From Penelope pileata (taxonomy: Eukaryota > Chordata > Aves > Galliformes > Cracidae), in assembly GCA_013396635.1 (NCBI GenBank), contig WBMW01005047.1:206876-270875 (forward strand): DNA of 64,000 bases. Direction: 5' to 3'. Shown piece after piece: positions 13,741 to 31,603 of this stretch. Numbering within the stretch: position 1 is the stretch's first letter; each line of letters begins with the position of its first letter. The translations under genes and the position numbers were made by a program. The notes under the pieces are model-generated. The model did not search any database, was not told the origin of the DNA, and saw nothing but the letters and a program-made list of their open reading frames with translations.

Positions 13741-13790
13741 AAAACTTTTATACAAAAAAACTTTTATACAAAAAAACTTTTATACAAACT
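13741..13790. repeat. 16-bp tandem repeat, three copies
   Basis: The core cttttatac recurs at 13745, 13761 and 13777, spaced exactly 16 bp apart by A-rich linkers. The second and third linkers are identical A7 runs. The array is about 50 bp long and lies 75 bp beyond the 3' end of the sense CR1. Array length may vary between individuals. Confidence 0.92.
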
Positions 13791-15608
13791 TGCTGCTCCC
13801 TGATTATCACAGATGGATGAAGTTGTGAAGGTAGGATTTTAGTCTGGAAAGCTTCACTCGAAATAATAGTTGACTGAAGTATAATGGAGAGAGGATAAGG
13901 GAAATTAATGGCTTTATTTCTGATTGGATATTTCATATTCCAGAAATATGGACACATCCACGTGATTTTTAATCTCCAAAATAAACATTGAGCATCCTAT
14001 GGAAAATGAAGTTGAAAAGTATTTCATGGTTTTTTGTGTTGGTATTGCTTCATTTATAAATTGGTCACTTTTACAGTGATGCTCTTGTTAAAATGTGTGG
14101 GTGGCCATGATAGTCCGGGACAGGAAATGCTCAAAAATTCAGTCAAATAAAGCTTTCCTTGTTTCAAACATTACTAGCTGAAACTAGGGCCAGGATGCAA
14201 CACAGGGACTAATGCCATCAGGCTCATTGGCACATGCTGTGGGGTGTTTTAATAAGCTCCAGTTCTAATTGCCAGTTTCATCAGTATGTCTCACCTTAAT
14301 GTAAGAGTTTACTGATTTGCCACCGAGGTCTCTAAGTATTGAGTTAGTCCCTTTCCCAGTTCACTGATACAGAAATCTCTCCAGACACCTTTCTTTCAGA
14401 ATGTTCCTATTGCTAGGATGAGCGTGAGTCCAAAGAACACATAAACCTCAGAGTCTGTACAGTGGCTCAGGGAAGATCTGTGCTCAGCAGCAAGTGTGGC
14501 GAAGTTAGTGCTGAAACTTTTCAAAAAAAGGAAAGAAAATGAAAGTGGAAGTCTAAATATTTGAAATACTGCTCTCTGGCTCTATGTAATAAAGAGTCTT
14601 TCTAGCTTTATGGGTATGGCAGAGTTAAATCATTCTTGTGGCCATGAAAGCCATGAGTTATGAATGAGTGCCAGTGAAAGGAAATCTATATGACAGCTGT
14701 TTTTCTGTTTATTAAACTAGATATCTTTCTTGGGTCTTGAAATAGAATGACCCAGAAATTATATATTCAATAACAAACCTGTTATGTAGTAACCTATTCA
14801 GGCAGAAGAGGGCTGGTGGTTCTATTTTTGAACTAGTTCTAGGCTTACATGGGAAGTATGAGGCAGCAGGGCTGGGAGTGCTGCAGGCTGTGGCCCTCCC
14901 GTCATGGGCATCCTGATGGCTCCAGGGATGGTCTGACTTGGGAGACTGCATGCAGAACACTGAATTTCCCTGAGTGATGTGATTAAGAATATGCAGAACA
15001 AAAAGTAGTTTTTTTTTATTTTAAACACAAACTTAATTACAAAAACAATGCGAAAGTTTGTGTAGTGGCCAGTGACAGATGCTGTCAAGCGTTCTGCTTA
15101 TTTTCTGCTTTTATTTTCACATGCAAAAGAAGTTTCATCACTCCCTAATAGGGGGAAAAAAAAGTTTGTAGAGCTGTGCTGCAAGGGCTGATGAGCAGAA
15201 ATGGTTGAAGAGGAATAACTTCAGGTAATATGATGTGAGTTTGTGCAACGCCAACTTGCATGGTGCGCTTTGGGATCAGTTTCATTTTCTTTAATGCGGA
15301 GATAGAAATTTTGAGCCACTAAAGAGCATGTGAGGAATGTCAGTGGCACTCTCCGAACGATTGGTTTCATTTTTTGTATCTGAGAAGAGCAGTTTTCCCC
15401 TCTTGATTTTCCATCCTACTTTGTAGATCATATCAGGAACTAATTTAAAATACATTAATAAATTTCCTACTTAGTTGTGTGATGTAGGAGCTTGCATATG
15501 GTTGTCATCAAATGGTAGCACGGGGCAGAGCTTGGCAAAGTTTGGAATTGATTGCAGCTCTGTGTGACAGAGCTGGATTTGCTTTCTTCGGTGTATGCGC
15601 AACCGTCT

Positions 15609-16265
15609 CAGAAAACCACAGAACTATAGGGGTTGGAAGGGACCTCTAGAGATGGAGTCCAGCCCCCCTGCCAAAGCAGTTCCCTACAGCAGGGCGCACA
15701 GGTAGGCGTCCAGATGTGTCCTGAATATCTCCAGAGAAGGAGACTCCACAACCTCCCTGGGCAGCCTGTTCCAGTGCTCCGTCACCTGCACCGTGAAGAA
15801 GTTCTTGTGCATATTGGTGCAGAACTTCCTATATTCCAGTTTTAGGCCGTTTCCCCTTGTCCTGTCCCCACACACCACTGAGAAGAGCCTTGCCCCATCC
15901 CTTTGTCTCCTGCACTTCAGATGTTTATAGACATTGACAAGATCCCCTCTCAGTCCTCTCTTCTCCAGGCTGAACAGCCCCAGGTCACCCAGCCTTTCCT
16001 CATAGGAGAGATGCTCCAGGCTCTTTATCATCTTTGTGGCCCTCCGCTGGACTCTTTCCAGGAGGTCCCTGTCTTTTTTGTCCTGGGGGGGCCAGAACTG
16101 GACACAGTACTCCAGCTGAGGCCTCACCATAACAGAGTAGAGGGAGAGGATCACCTCCCTCTGCCTGCTGCCCACACTCCTTAGTGCAGCCCAGGATCCC
16201 ATTGGCCTTCTTGGCCACCACCTGTTGAGGTGCTGAAGGGCCCTACATGACTTGCAGCACTCTGC
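15609..16265 (-). mobile_element. CR1 LINE, 5'-truncated, long open frame (antisense)
   Basis: The minus strand carries a mostly intact open frame (15684-16298, 204 codons). From about codon 30 it encodes the CR1 ORF2 C-terminus: RPQLEYCVQFWPPQDKKD, LLERVQRRATKMI, LEHLSYEERLGDLGLFSLEK, VVCGDRTRGNGLKLE and HWNRLPREVVESPSLEIF. The 3' end is at the low-coordinate side (aactataggggttggaaggg). Homology fades around 16215-16300, so the first ~25 codons are flanking DNA. The long open frame suggests a fairly young copy. Its sequence closely resembles the inner CR1 at 61913-62296, implying the same subfamily. RT and endonuclease domains are missing. Confidence 0.95.
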
Positions 16266-16709
16266 TCTTTGCACATCTTGACTTATTAATGTGTTCAATC
16301 ACAGAGCAGAAGTCTTCTAAGCTCTTCTAATGCGTTGTAGCATCTTGTTTGTAAGTGTGGTGATTCGAAGCTCAACAATTAGGCTGAGGTTTTTGTGCAG
16401 TTCCTCCAATTAGTGTCAGTGTGCCATGCCTCTAATGAACAAACACTTCAGCTTATAATTTGGATTTTTGGAATACTTCCTGAATAGTCTGTTAAATACA
16501 CTGATATTGCTCATAGCACTAGGACTGAAAAGTGTTATGTAACTTGCTATATATATCTGCAACCTCATAGACTCGTTCTCTTCAGGCTTAACAAATAATT
16601 TGATTTTATGTACACTTTTTACATATTCAAAAGCTATAGTCTGTCACACTTAAAATCTTCTAACACTTCAAAAACATCCCTGCTGCCACCTGCTTGCAGT
16701 ACTTGAGGC

Positions 16710-16859
16710 CCTATATATATAATATATATTTTCTATCTGTGAGATCTGTACCCATAGTGGCCTACTGTATATGTACGTGTTTGTATATATACATATGCAT
16801 GTTAAAAACTACCTATGTATAATTTATTTTGTGTGTATATGTGCATACACATTTTTATA
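16710..16859. repeat. TA-rich low-complexity DNA
   Basis: Runs of alternating TA and TG (ctatatatataatatat near 16710, tatatatacatatgcatg near 16785, gtgtgtatatgtgcatac near 16831). The mariner remnant begins directly after a TA at 16858-16859, which fits the TA target preference of Tc1/mariner elements. Confidence 0.8.
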
Positions 16860-17340
16860 CAAGGGCTGCTCTGAAAGTAACACCTCCTGTTCTGTGATGT
16901 TGGCCCACGATGGCAGAGGTGGATGTTGGTGGGATGGCAGCAGAGGTTGAACCTTCCCACCAATGTTTTGTTCCATTTTGTTGGCGTGTGACAGAGGGCA
17001 GCAGAGGGACATTCTGACCAGATGGCATCTGACATGGAAGTGCAGATGGAGCAAAGCTATGGAGTTGAATTCCTCCATGCAGAAAAAATGGCACCCATTG
17101 ACACTCATCAGCATTTGCTGAATGTATATGGAGACCAAACGGATGTGAGCACGGTGAGGGGTGGGTGCTGTTTCAGCAGTGGTGACAGTGGGTCACCTCT
17201 GTTGGTGCAGATTGTTATGAGTGAGGCATGCAGGCTCTTGTTCATTGTTGGCCAAAATGCACAGCTCATGGTGGTGGCTATGTTTAAAAATAGTGTTTTG
17301 TAGCTGAGTATTTGCTTTATCAAGTAGTGTTATTGTACAT
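16860..17340 (+). mobile_element. Internally deleted mariner (Galluhop-like), right end missing
   Basis: The left terminal sequence caagggctgctctgaaagta follows a TA dinucleotide and matches my memory of the chicken Galluhop/Mariner1_GG terminus. An open frame from 17022 encodes a degraded mariner transposase N-terminus (VEFLHAEKMAPIDTHQH, LLNVYGDQTDVSTVR, FSSGDSG). In another frame, 17222-17292 encodes the transposase C-terminal tail (MQALVHCWPKCTAHGGGYV then stop). The central DDD catalytic domain is absent, so the copy is non-autonomous. The right terminal inverted repeat is not visible: similarity stops near gtgttattgtac at about 17335, so the copy is truncated. The family name is from memory. 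Confidence 0.82.
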
Positions 17341-19689
17341 ATGTTAAAAAGCACAGATAAATTCAGGTATTGGTCCGCAGGGTTTGAAGAACACCTGTCT
17401 TTTAGTTCCATATCAGTCACATTCACAAAGGGGTTGCCTTTAGCTTTTGTGTTTGTGTTCTGTCATCCTGGTGTGACTCAGCAGGTGCTGCTGTGCGTGG
17501 GAGCAGGGAGCAGCACTGTCTGTATCCTTACGGAATAACCACTGGCCATGTGGAGCAGTTGCTGAGCCTTGCGCTGTTCTAGGCATCTGTTAGAAAGGAT
17601 TTTGCTACAGCCCTGGCTTCCTCTGTGTTAATTTAGGGTAAGAATTGAGTAAGGCAGGATGAAATTTGTGTCAGGCTTTTGTGTATCTTGCGGAGCACCT
17701 GGGAAAGCATGCCTCCGTGACCGGAGCGTGAGTTCTGGGATTCCAGCAAGATTAAGAACTGCAGTTGCTGGTGCTGGGAGTGCTGGTGTCACTCGTTTAG
17801 CTGTGGGAGAAATCTGCAGGGAGGATGTAATGGTGTAGGAGGAGTTCTTAGCTGTTGTTGTGTACTGTCTGTTCTGCATGGGAATTCTGGCAGCTGGCTG
17901 TGCCATGGATCAACTGCTGCCTTGTTACAGGACCGTCCTCGCTCATCCCTTTTCTGTTTTAGAAATTTTGTTTTCTGTATAGAACTTTGTGGGCTTTTTA
18001 TCTAAAGTTTGGGAATTAATTTGAGACAGAAGCACAGCTTTCTGCTGGTTAGCTGAGATTGGGTTCTGACATATACGTGAGCGGCACAAAACTAAAAAGT
18101 TTTCATTGAAATGCTTAAAGGAAGAAAAAAAATTTGGAAAAACATTCTGCACTGCTGATAGTGGCTTATTTTCTTCATTCTGAAAAAAAAAAAATAGAAT
18201 TGCTGGAAACATTGGCAGTAATTCCTCCTTATCCTACAAAGGTCTCTATCTGCATTGTTCAAGGTAACTGCAATTTGTGGGAGCGTTTCTCCTAAGCTGA
18301 GCTCTTTGTGAATGTAGTGGGATCCAATCCTCAGTGACCTGTTTATCCTGATGCTCTCTAGGACAGAATCAGTACTGCTTTTGGGTTCAGAATTAGTTGC
18401 TTTATAGAGCCACGGCAGAAGGACGGTGACCTAAAAAAGATGGGAAAAGCTTTTCTGTGTCTCACCCCAGTGATGCCCTTCTAGGGTGAGATCATCCCGC
18501 TGATGGAGCTGAGTGGTGCTCACAGCCCTGCATGGGGAGATGCTGCTTTCTGCTGAGGGACTGTAGAAGCAGTCCCATGCATGCAGGTACTGCGTAGCTA
18601 AGTGTCAATGGAAGACTCAAAATACTGCATTGCATCTGCTTTGACAGTGCTGTTTTTTGGAGGTAAGGGCCACCAGGAGGGCCTGCAGTGGGATGTGTTC
18701 CACGGTGCCTTCATTTTTGCTGGAAATGTAGCCTCGATCGTAGGGTTTTGTAACAAAGTCCAGAGCGTTGAGTAATTTTGATGGTGCTCTTCGTCTGGTT
18801 TCTGTGCTGTGTGCTGCTCGTTTCTGAGAAGTTAGGGAAGACGATTAAACACGTTGTTTTCAGGTATGAATCTCGATGTATTCTGCAAAACAGGATGTCT
18901 CCAGGCTCCCTCCAAGACCTGCTTTGTAAAGGAAGGTTCAAGTTGGTGCTCTGTGGTCCTGGATGAATGGCACAAACGCTTCTCTGCGCGTGGTTTTCAA
19001 GTGGAATAGATCTTTTCCTCCGGCAGCGTTGGGAAGTTGGTAGCTGGGATCTGATTATAAATAATCTACTGACTTCATCCACACGCTGTAGGGGGATGTG
19101 TGACATTTCATTCTCATCATTTTATGTGTAAGGCCCCTTTACTGTCAGTTAAGTGGTTAGGCTTTATTTGGGATGGCTAATAAGCAGTTGGCTCCAATGC
19201 TGGCCACAAAATCAAACTTACTCTGTGTTCAGTGGTTAAATAGTGTCAGCCCAGAGAGGAAAAGTAATTTGATGTTCTCTTAGCATGTGGAACATACTGT
19301 ATTTATCTAATTGTGTATTCAGTTTAGGTTTCATTTCTGGCTCTGGTGGGCGTTTAAATCATCGTTCTTCTTAGCTCGATTCTATTTGCTAGATTTCGGG
19401 ATGTCTTGCATCCAACATGAAGGAATGTATGTAAGCCTTGAATAGCAATGCTAGGAGTAGGCACTTCAACCCAATCTTATTCTTGGATAGACTTTTTAAA
19501 CAGTGATATTCCTAAAAAGCTTTTGCTTAATTCCAGGAACTAAGGAGAAAATATAGTAATGGGGATCATCTTAATTTTCAGTTTTTTCTGGCTTTGTAAA
19601 CTAAGTATTTGATGGCTGTGCTGTTTCTCCCTTGATGTGTTTTGCAGCCTTGGCTTAAATATTGAAATTCACTGTTCTCTCTTCCACAG

Positions 19690-19832
19690 TATTTGATTCT
19701 GAAACTTGAAAGACCTGCCATAGTCCAGAGTATCACGTTTGGCAAATATGAAAAAACGCATGTCTGCAATTTAAAGAAGTTTAAAGTCTTTGGTGGAATG
19801 AATGAGGAAAACATGACAGACCTCTTATCCAG
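19690..19832 (+). CDS. MKLN1: Muskelin coding exon 3 (discoidin domain)
   Basis: A 143-nt exon encoding YLILKLERPAIVQSITFGKY, then EKTHVCNLKKFKVFGGMNEE, then NMTDLL and a split serine. This is about residues 57-104 of muskelin. It supplies central beta-strands of the discoidin-like domain, including the conserved ITFGKY and KKFKVFGG segments. The acceptor is ctcttccacag (phase 0) and the donor is ag|gtaaga (phase 2). From memory the human protein differs at only a couple of positions here (VQN for VQS, MTE for MTD), so the exon is under strong constraint. Both splice sites are canonical. Confidence 0.97.
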
Positions 19833-27428
<7,596 letters not shown>

Positions 27429-27538
27429 TTCCACTGTTATCCTGGGGACCTAGCTTCAATTTTAGTATCTGGTATGTTGAACTTAATGGCATTGATGATC
27501 CAGATGTGGTCCAGCCGTGCCTCAACTGGTACAGCAAG
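27429..27538 (+). CDS. MKLN1: Muskelin coding exon 5 (end of discoidin domain)
   Basis: A 110-nt exon completing a split valine and encoding PLLSWGPSFNFSIWYVELNG, then IDDPDVVQPCLNWYSK. This is about residues 134-170. It contains the last strand of the discoidin domain (the SFNFSIWYVEL segment) and the short linker towards the LisH motif. The donor is aag|gtaggc, slightly weaker than its neighbours. The acceptor follows a long pyrimidine tract ending ttctcag. From memory human has SGIDDPDIV where this sequence has NGIDDPDVV. The exon ends on a codon boundary after lysine, which makes the unusual acceptor of the next exon important. Confidence 0.97.
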
Positions 27539-30500
27539 GTAGGCCTGCATTTTAGGTGCCTGTTTGCTTGAGGTTTTGTCATCTGAATCTTTTGAAACTT
27601 CTCGTACTGGAATTATGTGACCTTTTCATTCTTTGAATATCAGCTATTGAAACAACAAACACACATAGTTAAGACTCAAACCACATGGCTGACTTGGACT
27701 CTGAGTCTTTTTTTGTATCTGTAGATTTTATAAGATCAAACAACAAAACCTGTTAGGTAGACATCATGGGAAAAACTTAAAGGAACGTGAAGTCAAAGGG
27801 GACAAAGTTATTAAAATAATATTTGTACTGGAAGGGAAGTAAGTCCTAAAGTTTCTGCTTCTCCCTCTTCTTGCCTTTAATTATTCTTATACCATACCAG
27901 CTCTTCTGCAGAACTGTATGCGAGTCTGGAGGCACCTAGGTCAACTATAGGATTTTTTTTTGTTGTTGTTGTTTTGTTTTTACAGGGTATGAGCTTGTTT
28001 AAAGAGAACCCACTTTAGTGTCTTAACCTGTTGCAGATCTCTGCACTTAAGATGTTCCTCTCCTAATATCTTTCTGTTGAATATTCTGAAATGAAGGGAG
28101 CTGACGCTGCTGGACTGTGAGATGATTTATGCCATCGTCACTTTGACGGACAGAAAGTTCAAGGGATTCTAAGTGTTGTTTGTATGAGCTGTATTTAATT
28201 GAGTAGAGCAGATGCCTGTTCTGTGGGAGAATGAATTCACGACCAGAATTCATTTTATTGCTGCTTTTTTAATGCATAGATCTTCTGGAACAATTCATGA
28301 AATTCATGTGGTAGTACAGAGAAGACATCCTTCTCAGTTGATTAAGACTGAGCAGCGGAGCAGTATCTCTGCAATTCTAGGATGAAAAAGTCAAAAAGGA
28401 GAAAGACAAAAAGGAGAAGACTGTTGATGGTAGTACTGGGACTTCCTCTGCAGTATATGGTGCTGCCAGCTGAGTTAGAGCTGTTAGCATGGCCGTAAGG
28501 TTTATTTGCCCTGCTATCTGGCTCATAAATATTTGCACCAACATCACAATTTCTTCATGGAGGATTTAAAAGCAGCACTGATAGTTTCAGTACAAGCTGT
28601 CTGTAGCTGCTGCAATCATGAATTGTTAGTTTGGTCATTAGTGTGCTAATGATGGCCAATTGACAGAAGCTGATGATGATTTTTGGTGCTTCTTCCTCCT
28701 GACTCTGCATGTGATGACATCTCTCGTATTTTTCACCAGTTGTTGCAATTAGGAAGCTCTTTTTTTTTTTTTGATTTTTTTAAGAGCTGTCTGGTTATGA
28801 TGTCGACGTCTGTTTTGTTCTATCTTATTCCGTGGAATCCACGCTTTTCATGGTCAGCATGTATGTAGTGACAGCTTCTTCAAGGGGTGCCAGCATTGTT
28901 CTTCTAAAGCTTAGAGCCCTAAAGCAACAAGACAGAGACTTAGTCATGGCAGTTTGGATCAGTTGCCAAGTTCTTGGTGATCAGTGTGTCACTGATGTTC
29001 TCTTCTCCCACGGTCCTCAGAGGCTGCTGTTACCAAAGCCCTGTAGGAGGATCTCTGCTGACCCATATGTGGGAAAAGGCCAGAAGGGCTGTGTTGTTTC
29101 TTCCGTTCCTTTGGAGTAGCGTGGGTATTACCCAGGATGTTCTTGGAAGTCTGAAAGATTTGGAAATCTAATAATTGTTCTCTGTTGCCCGAGACATCAG
29201 ACAAGAAACTTCTACATGAAGTTGCCCATCCTTTTTGTTCCTTGTTTTGGTGCTTCAGCCAACAAAATCTCCCTTTTCCTGGAGGGAATGGAATTGGGTG
29301 CAACAGATGAGGACTGGAAAGCAGCAGGTGTTCTCCTCAGTTTGTTCCTTACTCCTTTCTCCTTATTTAGCTCACCTGACAGCCTCCTGCAGGCCTTAAC
29401 ACTTTGGTCTTACTGAAGAGCAAGCATACTTTGGCATCTTAAAAAATGGCAGTTTATGGATGGCTATCATCTTGTTTTTTATAATGAGCAATGTGAAATA
29501 TTTTTAATTTTAACTTTGTTTTTGACAGTGTTAATATCTGTCTCAAGCTCTTGTTAAGTTTTTAACCCAAGTAATTATTTATGGATTCAGATCAAAGCCG
29601 TTCTTTGGTTTGTCATCTCTTTTTACATGCTGTCAAGCAAGTTTAAAGGAGCCTTTTATATACTTTTTAGATGCCTTTTCTGCATAAACTGTTTTTATAT
29701 TTAGCTTCTGTAGTACTACTGTGGTGTCAAGCAAATACAAACTTGATACTGCATCAAGTGGCCAACCTGCCAATAGTCACTTGATGTTCTGTAGCCAGAT
29801 TTATCAGTCATGAGAGGCTCAGTGGAAATATGCCAAGTCTAGAAATTTTGTCTACTGGCCAAGCTGGAGGAGCTGACGATGGCAGAAGCTGGTTGTTACA
29901 GACATACAGCTGTCCTTTTGCTTGCTGTCCCTTGGAGCAACAAAGAATCTAAGGTGGTGACTGATGCAAGTGAACATTTGCTTAAAGTCAGCATCTTAGG
30001 TATCTTTTAGGCAAAAAAAAAATAAAAAAATCCATTTGTGCTCTGAAGCTGTGTTTTAGCTTTAGTCCTCCTCTGTCAGTGTGTTGCATTTTTATTGGTA
30101 CATGTCCTTGGCCTTTTTCATGTGGGCTGGGAACTGATTTTCTAAAAATGCATAGTTCTGGCTATTTGCAGCTGTGTAATACTGGTGGATTAAGGACTAA
30201 AAATATAGCACATGGCCGTGTTTCTTTTTAGCTGTTTCAGTTTGAGATTCTTGCTATAGAGCCATTATTTCAGAAGCACAAATTTGTTTTGAACATTGAT
30301 GTTAATTTCAGGGTTTCAGAAAGATTCTGTTCATTTAAATCTCATAAACGTAACTTTCAGCAGTGGCAACCATTTAAGGATATAATTTTGTATCTGTTAT
30401 TCAATTAGTCTTTGAGATGCCTAAGTTGAATTTGTTTTTTTTTACTGCACTAGATGATGTGCATTAAAGATGAAAATCAAAGTTTTTTTTTTTTTTAACG

Positions 30501-31410
30501 CTTTAAAATTTCCTGCGTAAAATAAATGGTTGTGGAGGTCTGAGCTACTTATCACCATACAAATTGTGTTACTTCTGCGTATTCTTAGCAGCTTGGAATA
30601 TGCAGTGGATGACTTGTTACGTTAACTGCACACGCTGTAGTTCTTAAATAGAATTTACTACTTCCTCATATTTCTGTACCTTTATTTTTGATCCAGTGTG
30701 GGCTTTTCTAGCCTTTCTCACTCTCCCACAATTGAGTGGGAAATGGACAGCTTTGGTTAATCAGTAGTACGAAAGCAGGGGTTCCACTTTAAGGCTCGTT
30801 GGGAATATTTTGAAGGTAAAATCTTGGCATGCATGTAAATAAATACTTGCTGTCATTGATGTGAAGTCCTTGCGAAGAGGCAGGATTTGTGGTTAGCCGT
30901 GCGCTCTGCTTCTCCGTTACGGGAGCAGCGGTCATTACAAGTATTTCTATCCTAATGTTTTTTTTTTTTTCTTCCGCTTCTAGAAAAGCTGTGACCTACT
31001 TACTCTTCTAAATTATTTTGTTATGTAAGAGTCATACAATCAAATTATGTAACGCTGATAGCAACAGCTTTTTCTTGCCCTGTACGCCATGTAGGCCTCA
31101 AACAGCAGGACCAGGCAGATGGGGGGCAAGTAATGGCTGCTTTACAGATCTGGAACACTGCAATCTCTTCTTCTATGCCTGTTAAATTGCATTCACGATA
31201 CAAAGCTGTATAATTCCTATACTGTTGGAATGTAAATGTCTACACAGCTTCTAATGTCTTTCATACAGTGTTCCTCTGCAAGCTCATGAGCAATTTATGT
31301 GCAGTGTAGAAGATGCTGTTCCTATCTCCAGACAGATTCACAGGTAGCTGCCAACAGTGCTAGTAAAAGAAAAATCTGCATGTCTCATAGGTTTTCTTGT
31401 GTTCCAGTAG
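27539..31410 (+). other. MKLN1: MKLN1 intron 5, non-coding
   Basis: A 3,872-bp phase-0 intron from gtaggc to the tandem acceptor ttccagtag. It holds T-rich homopolymers (27953, 28761, 30481, 30958) and short overlapping open frames at 28.7-29.4 kb that I could not tie to any family. No interspersed repeat is recognised. Confidence 0.88.
31405..31410 (+). promoter_or_regulatory. MKLN1: Tandem NAGNAG splice acceptor (CAGTAG)
   Basis: Two AG acceptors lie three bases apart directly before exon 6. Use of the second (tag, ending 31410) restores the conserved junction between WYSK and YREQE. Use of the first (cag, ending 31407) would keep TAG in the mRNA at a phase-0 junction, which is an in-frame stop. 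The second site must therefore be used for full-length muskelin. Confidence 0.85.
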
Positions 31411-31603
31411 TACCGTGAACAGGAAGCCATTCGCCTTTGCCTAAAACATTTTCGTCAGCACAACTACACCGAAGCGTTTGAGTCACTGCAGAAGAAAACC
31501 AGGATTGCTCTGGAGCACCCAATGCTGACAGACCTGCACGACAAACTGGTGTTGAAGGGAGACTTTGACGCCTGTGAAGAACTGATTGAAAAAGCTGTGA
31601 ACG
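31411..31603 (+). CDS. MKLN1: Muskelin coding exon 6 (LisH and start of CTLH)
   Basis: The largest exon here, 193 nt and 64 codons plus one base, about residues 171-235. The first half encodes the LisH motif (YREQEAIRLCLKHFRQHNY then TEAFESLQKKT), a helical dimerisation element. The second half starts the CTLH motif (IALEHPMLTDLHDKLVLKGD then FDACEELIEKAVN). LisH and CTLH modules are shared by several subunits of the CTLH E3 ligase (RANBP9, TWA1, RMND5, MAEA) and mediate assembly. The start is fixed by the protein match; the upstream AG would introduce a stop. The donor is acg|gtaaga, phase 1. Small differences from human, as I recall it, are KTR for KTK and TDL for TDI. Confidence 0.97.

Larger units (their letters stand above)
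10737..19689 (+). other. MKLN1: MKLN1 intron 2, repeat-bearing
   Basis: An 8,953-bp phase-0 GT-AG intron, with donor gtaagc and acceptor tcttccacag. It holds a sense CR1 (12900-13666), a 16-bp tandem repeat (13741-13790), an antisense CR1 (15609-16265), TA-rich low-complexity DNA (16710-16859) and a mariner remnant (16860-17340). Open frames at 12.9-13.6 and 15.7-16.3 kb are CR1-derived. The rest (10737-12899, 13791-15608, 17341-19689) shows no gene I can support. Confidence 0.9.

Noticed and set aside
28300..29420. Overlapping open frames on both strands that suggested a processed pseudogene.
   Set aside because: No stretch of the translations resembled a known protein and no poly-A tail or target duplication was found.
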